This document shows, piece after piece, positions 62,971 to 64,000 of a DNA stretch of 64,000 nucleotides. This DNA comes from Thermus thermophilus (GTDB lineage Bacteria > Deinococcota > Deinococci > Deinococcales > Thermaceae). Both the position numbers and the translations under genes were made by a program. The stretch's first letter is position 1. The number at the start of each line of letters is the position of its first letter. The stretch spans positions 186,001 to 250,000 of the forward strand of contig NZ_AP025158.1 in NCBI RefSeq assembly GCF_019974155.1, read 5' to 3'. The notes below the pieces were generated by a model that saw nothing but the letters and a program-made list of their open reading frames with translations, ran no database searches and was not told where the DNA came from.

Positions 62971-64000
62971 GTGCGCAAGCTCGTGGCCTTTCTCCTCACG
63001 GGCCTCGCCCTCTACGGGGTCTACTGGTTCGCGGCGAACCGCCTTTTTGACGAAGGGTCCTACCGCAAGCAGGTGGCCTTCGGGAGCGTCTTCGTGCCCT
63101 ATGGTTGGGCCTACGCCCTGGGCTTCCTCGGGGCCTTGGTCCTCCTCGTCCTCCTCTATAGCCTTCTCTACACCGCCCTCGTAAACCGCCTCCGGGGAAG
63201 GCGGAAAAGCCCCTGGCCCCTTTTCCTCCAGGGGGTGACCCACCTCTTCCTCTGGGTCCTGATCCTCCTCGTCTACTACCCGGTGGTCCAGGTGGTGGCG
63301 GCGAGCTTTGACCCCACCAACAACCTCTTCAGCTTCAAGAGGCCGGAAACGGGCTTCCTCCTCCTGGACGCCAAGGTCATCCCCTACCTGCCCAACCCCT
63401 CCTTGGAAAACTACGCCAAGCTGGTGGAAGGGGTGGTCCTCTACCCTTACCAGGTGGTCCTCGCCCTCCTCGCGGGCCTAGCCCTCCTGGGGGTGGGGGT
63501 CGTGGGCCTTCTCCGCAGGCTTCTTGCCCCCGAGGCGTGGATGGACCTCTGGCAGGGGAGGCTCCTTTTCCTCATGGCCCTTTCCGTCTTCGCCCTCGCC
63601 CTCTCCCTCTCGCCCAGGCAGTTCACCGGGCAGGGCACGGAGACCAAGTTCCTCCTCTGGGTGCGGAACACCTTCCTCATCTCCGGCCTCACAGGGCTTC
63701 TCGCCGTCCTCCTCACCGCCACGGCGGGGTACGCCTTCGCCCGCTTCCGCCACCTGCCCGGCCGCTACCCCATGCTCCTCTTCTTCATCTTCGTGCAGAT
63801 GTTCCCGGGGTTCTTGGCCCTGGTGGCCATCTACTACCTCCTCTCCCGGCTGGACCTCCTGAACACCTTCACCGGGCTCGTCCTGGCCTACTCCGGGGGG
63901 ATCATCAGCTTCGGCACCTGGGTCTACAAGGGCTATCTGGAGAGCATCAGCCCGAGCCTCGAGGAGGCGGCCATGGTGGACGGGGCCACGAGGTGGCAGG
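62971..64000 (+). CDS. malG: ABC sugar transporter permease MalG, cut by the window end
   Basis: The frame opens with GTG directly after the malF stop and stays open to the end (343 codons). It has several helices, a long insertion, and near the end 'WVRNTFLISGLTGLLAVLLT' then 'EEAAMVDGATRWQ', the EAA loop. The N-terminal part with extra helices ('LVAFLLTGLALYGVYWF') is longer than in E. coli MalG. The stop lies outside. Confidence 0.9.
   Translation, partial: MRKLVAFLLTGLALYGVYWFAANRLFDEGSYRKQVAFGSVFVPYGWAYALGFLGALVLLVLLYSLLYTALVNRLRGRRKSPWPLFLQGVTHLFLWVLILLVYYPVVQVVAASFDPTNNLFSFKRPETGFLLLDAKVIPYLPNPSLENYAKLVEGVVLYPYQVVLALLAGLALLGVGVVGLLRRLLAPEAWMDLWQGRLLFLMALSVFALALSLSPRQFTGQGTETKFLLWVRNTFLISGLTGLLAVLLTATAGYAFARFRHLPGRYPMLLFFIFVQMFPGFLALVAIYYLLSRLDLLNTFTGLVLAYSGGIISFGTWVYKGYLESISPSLEEAAMVDGATRWQ

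Overview
The window comes from a Thermus chromosome, very close to T. thermophilus. It is extremely GC-rich, with G or C at almost every third codon position. The 7-iron ferredoxin, EF-Tu, EF-G, the ribosomal proteins and CarD read as the T. thermophilus proteins. EF-G, EF-Tu and S12 differ at a few residues from the HB8/HB27 sequences as I remember them, so this is another strain or a very near relative. These identities rest on recall; no database was searched.

Layout. 1-3.7 kb: the end of a DUF4384-like protein, then a TRAP transporter (Tat-exported binding protein on +, dctM and dctQ on -). 3.75-7.0 kb: an MFS exporter with a tandem universal stress protein (-), and folate genes folP-folB (+). 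7.0-10.1 kb: a NYN-domain protein (+), then LysR regulator, PP2C phosphatase and ndk (-). 10.2-14.2 kb: aceE-aceF, the pyruvate dehydrogenase E1 and E2. 14.1-19.9 kb: a folate-ligase-like gene with a tiny Phd/YefM antitoxin (-), divergent from dnaE, whose product carries a 452-residue intein. 19.9-28.8 kb: ferredoxin, GNAT, cold-shock protein, zinc-finger DnaJ, a class V aminotransferase behind an attenuator-like leader, uppP, ispD-ispE-tenA-like, and tetR-carD. 28.8-31.1 kb: an S51-fold protein, a DUF2227 membrane protein, a TlpA-like thioredoxin, tsaE and tRNA-Leu(GAG). 31.2-50.4 kb: an uninterrupted str-S10-spc-alpha supercluster of 35 co-directional genes, rpsL to rplQ. 50.5-55.65 kb: a frameshifted LapA-type gene, a DMT permease, an HNH nuclease, and a TPR-SPOR-rex-lipoprotein run. 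55.65-57.62 kb: two insertion sequences, an IS5-type element inserted at the very end of an IS630-type element. 57.7-60.3 kb: polyprenyl synthase, rdgB and an RMD1-like protein. 60.3-64 kb: a malE-malF-malG sugar ABC importer; malG runs off the end.

There are no rRNA genes, no CRISPR array and no gene-free stretch over 300 bases. The window is mostly housekeeping; the intein and the IS pair are the only clear mobile DNA. The most informative non-coding signals are: (i) a recurrent -10 hexamer placed 6-7 nt before the start codon of twelve genes, without a visible -35, implying leaderless mRNAs and correcting several start codons; (ii) a two-hairpin attenuator-like leader before the aminotransferase; (iii) a cobalamin-riboswitch-like motif on the strand opposite the end of the tenA-like gene; (iv) a promoter-terminator pair that would make an RNA of about 70 nt before the NYN gene; and (v) a tuf gene written in a codon dialect unlike its neighbours.
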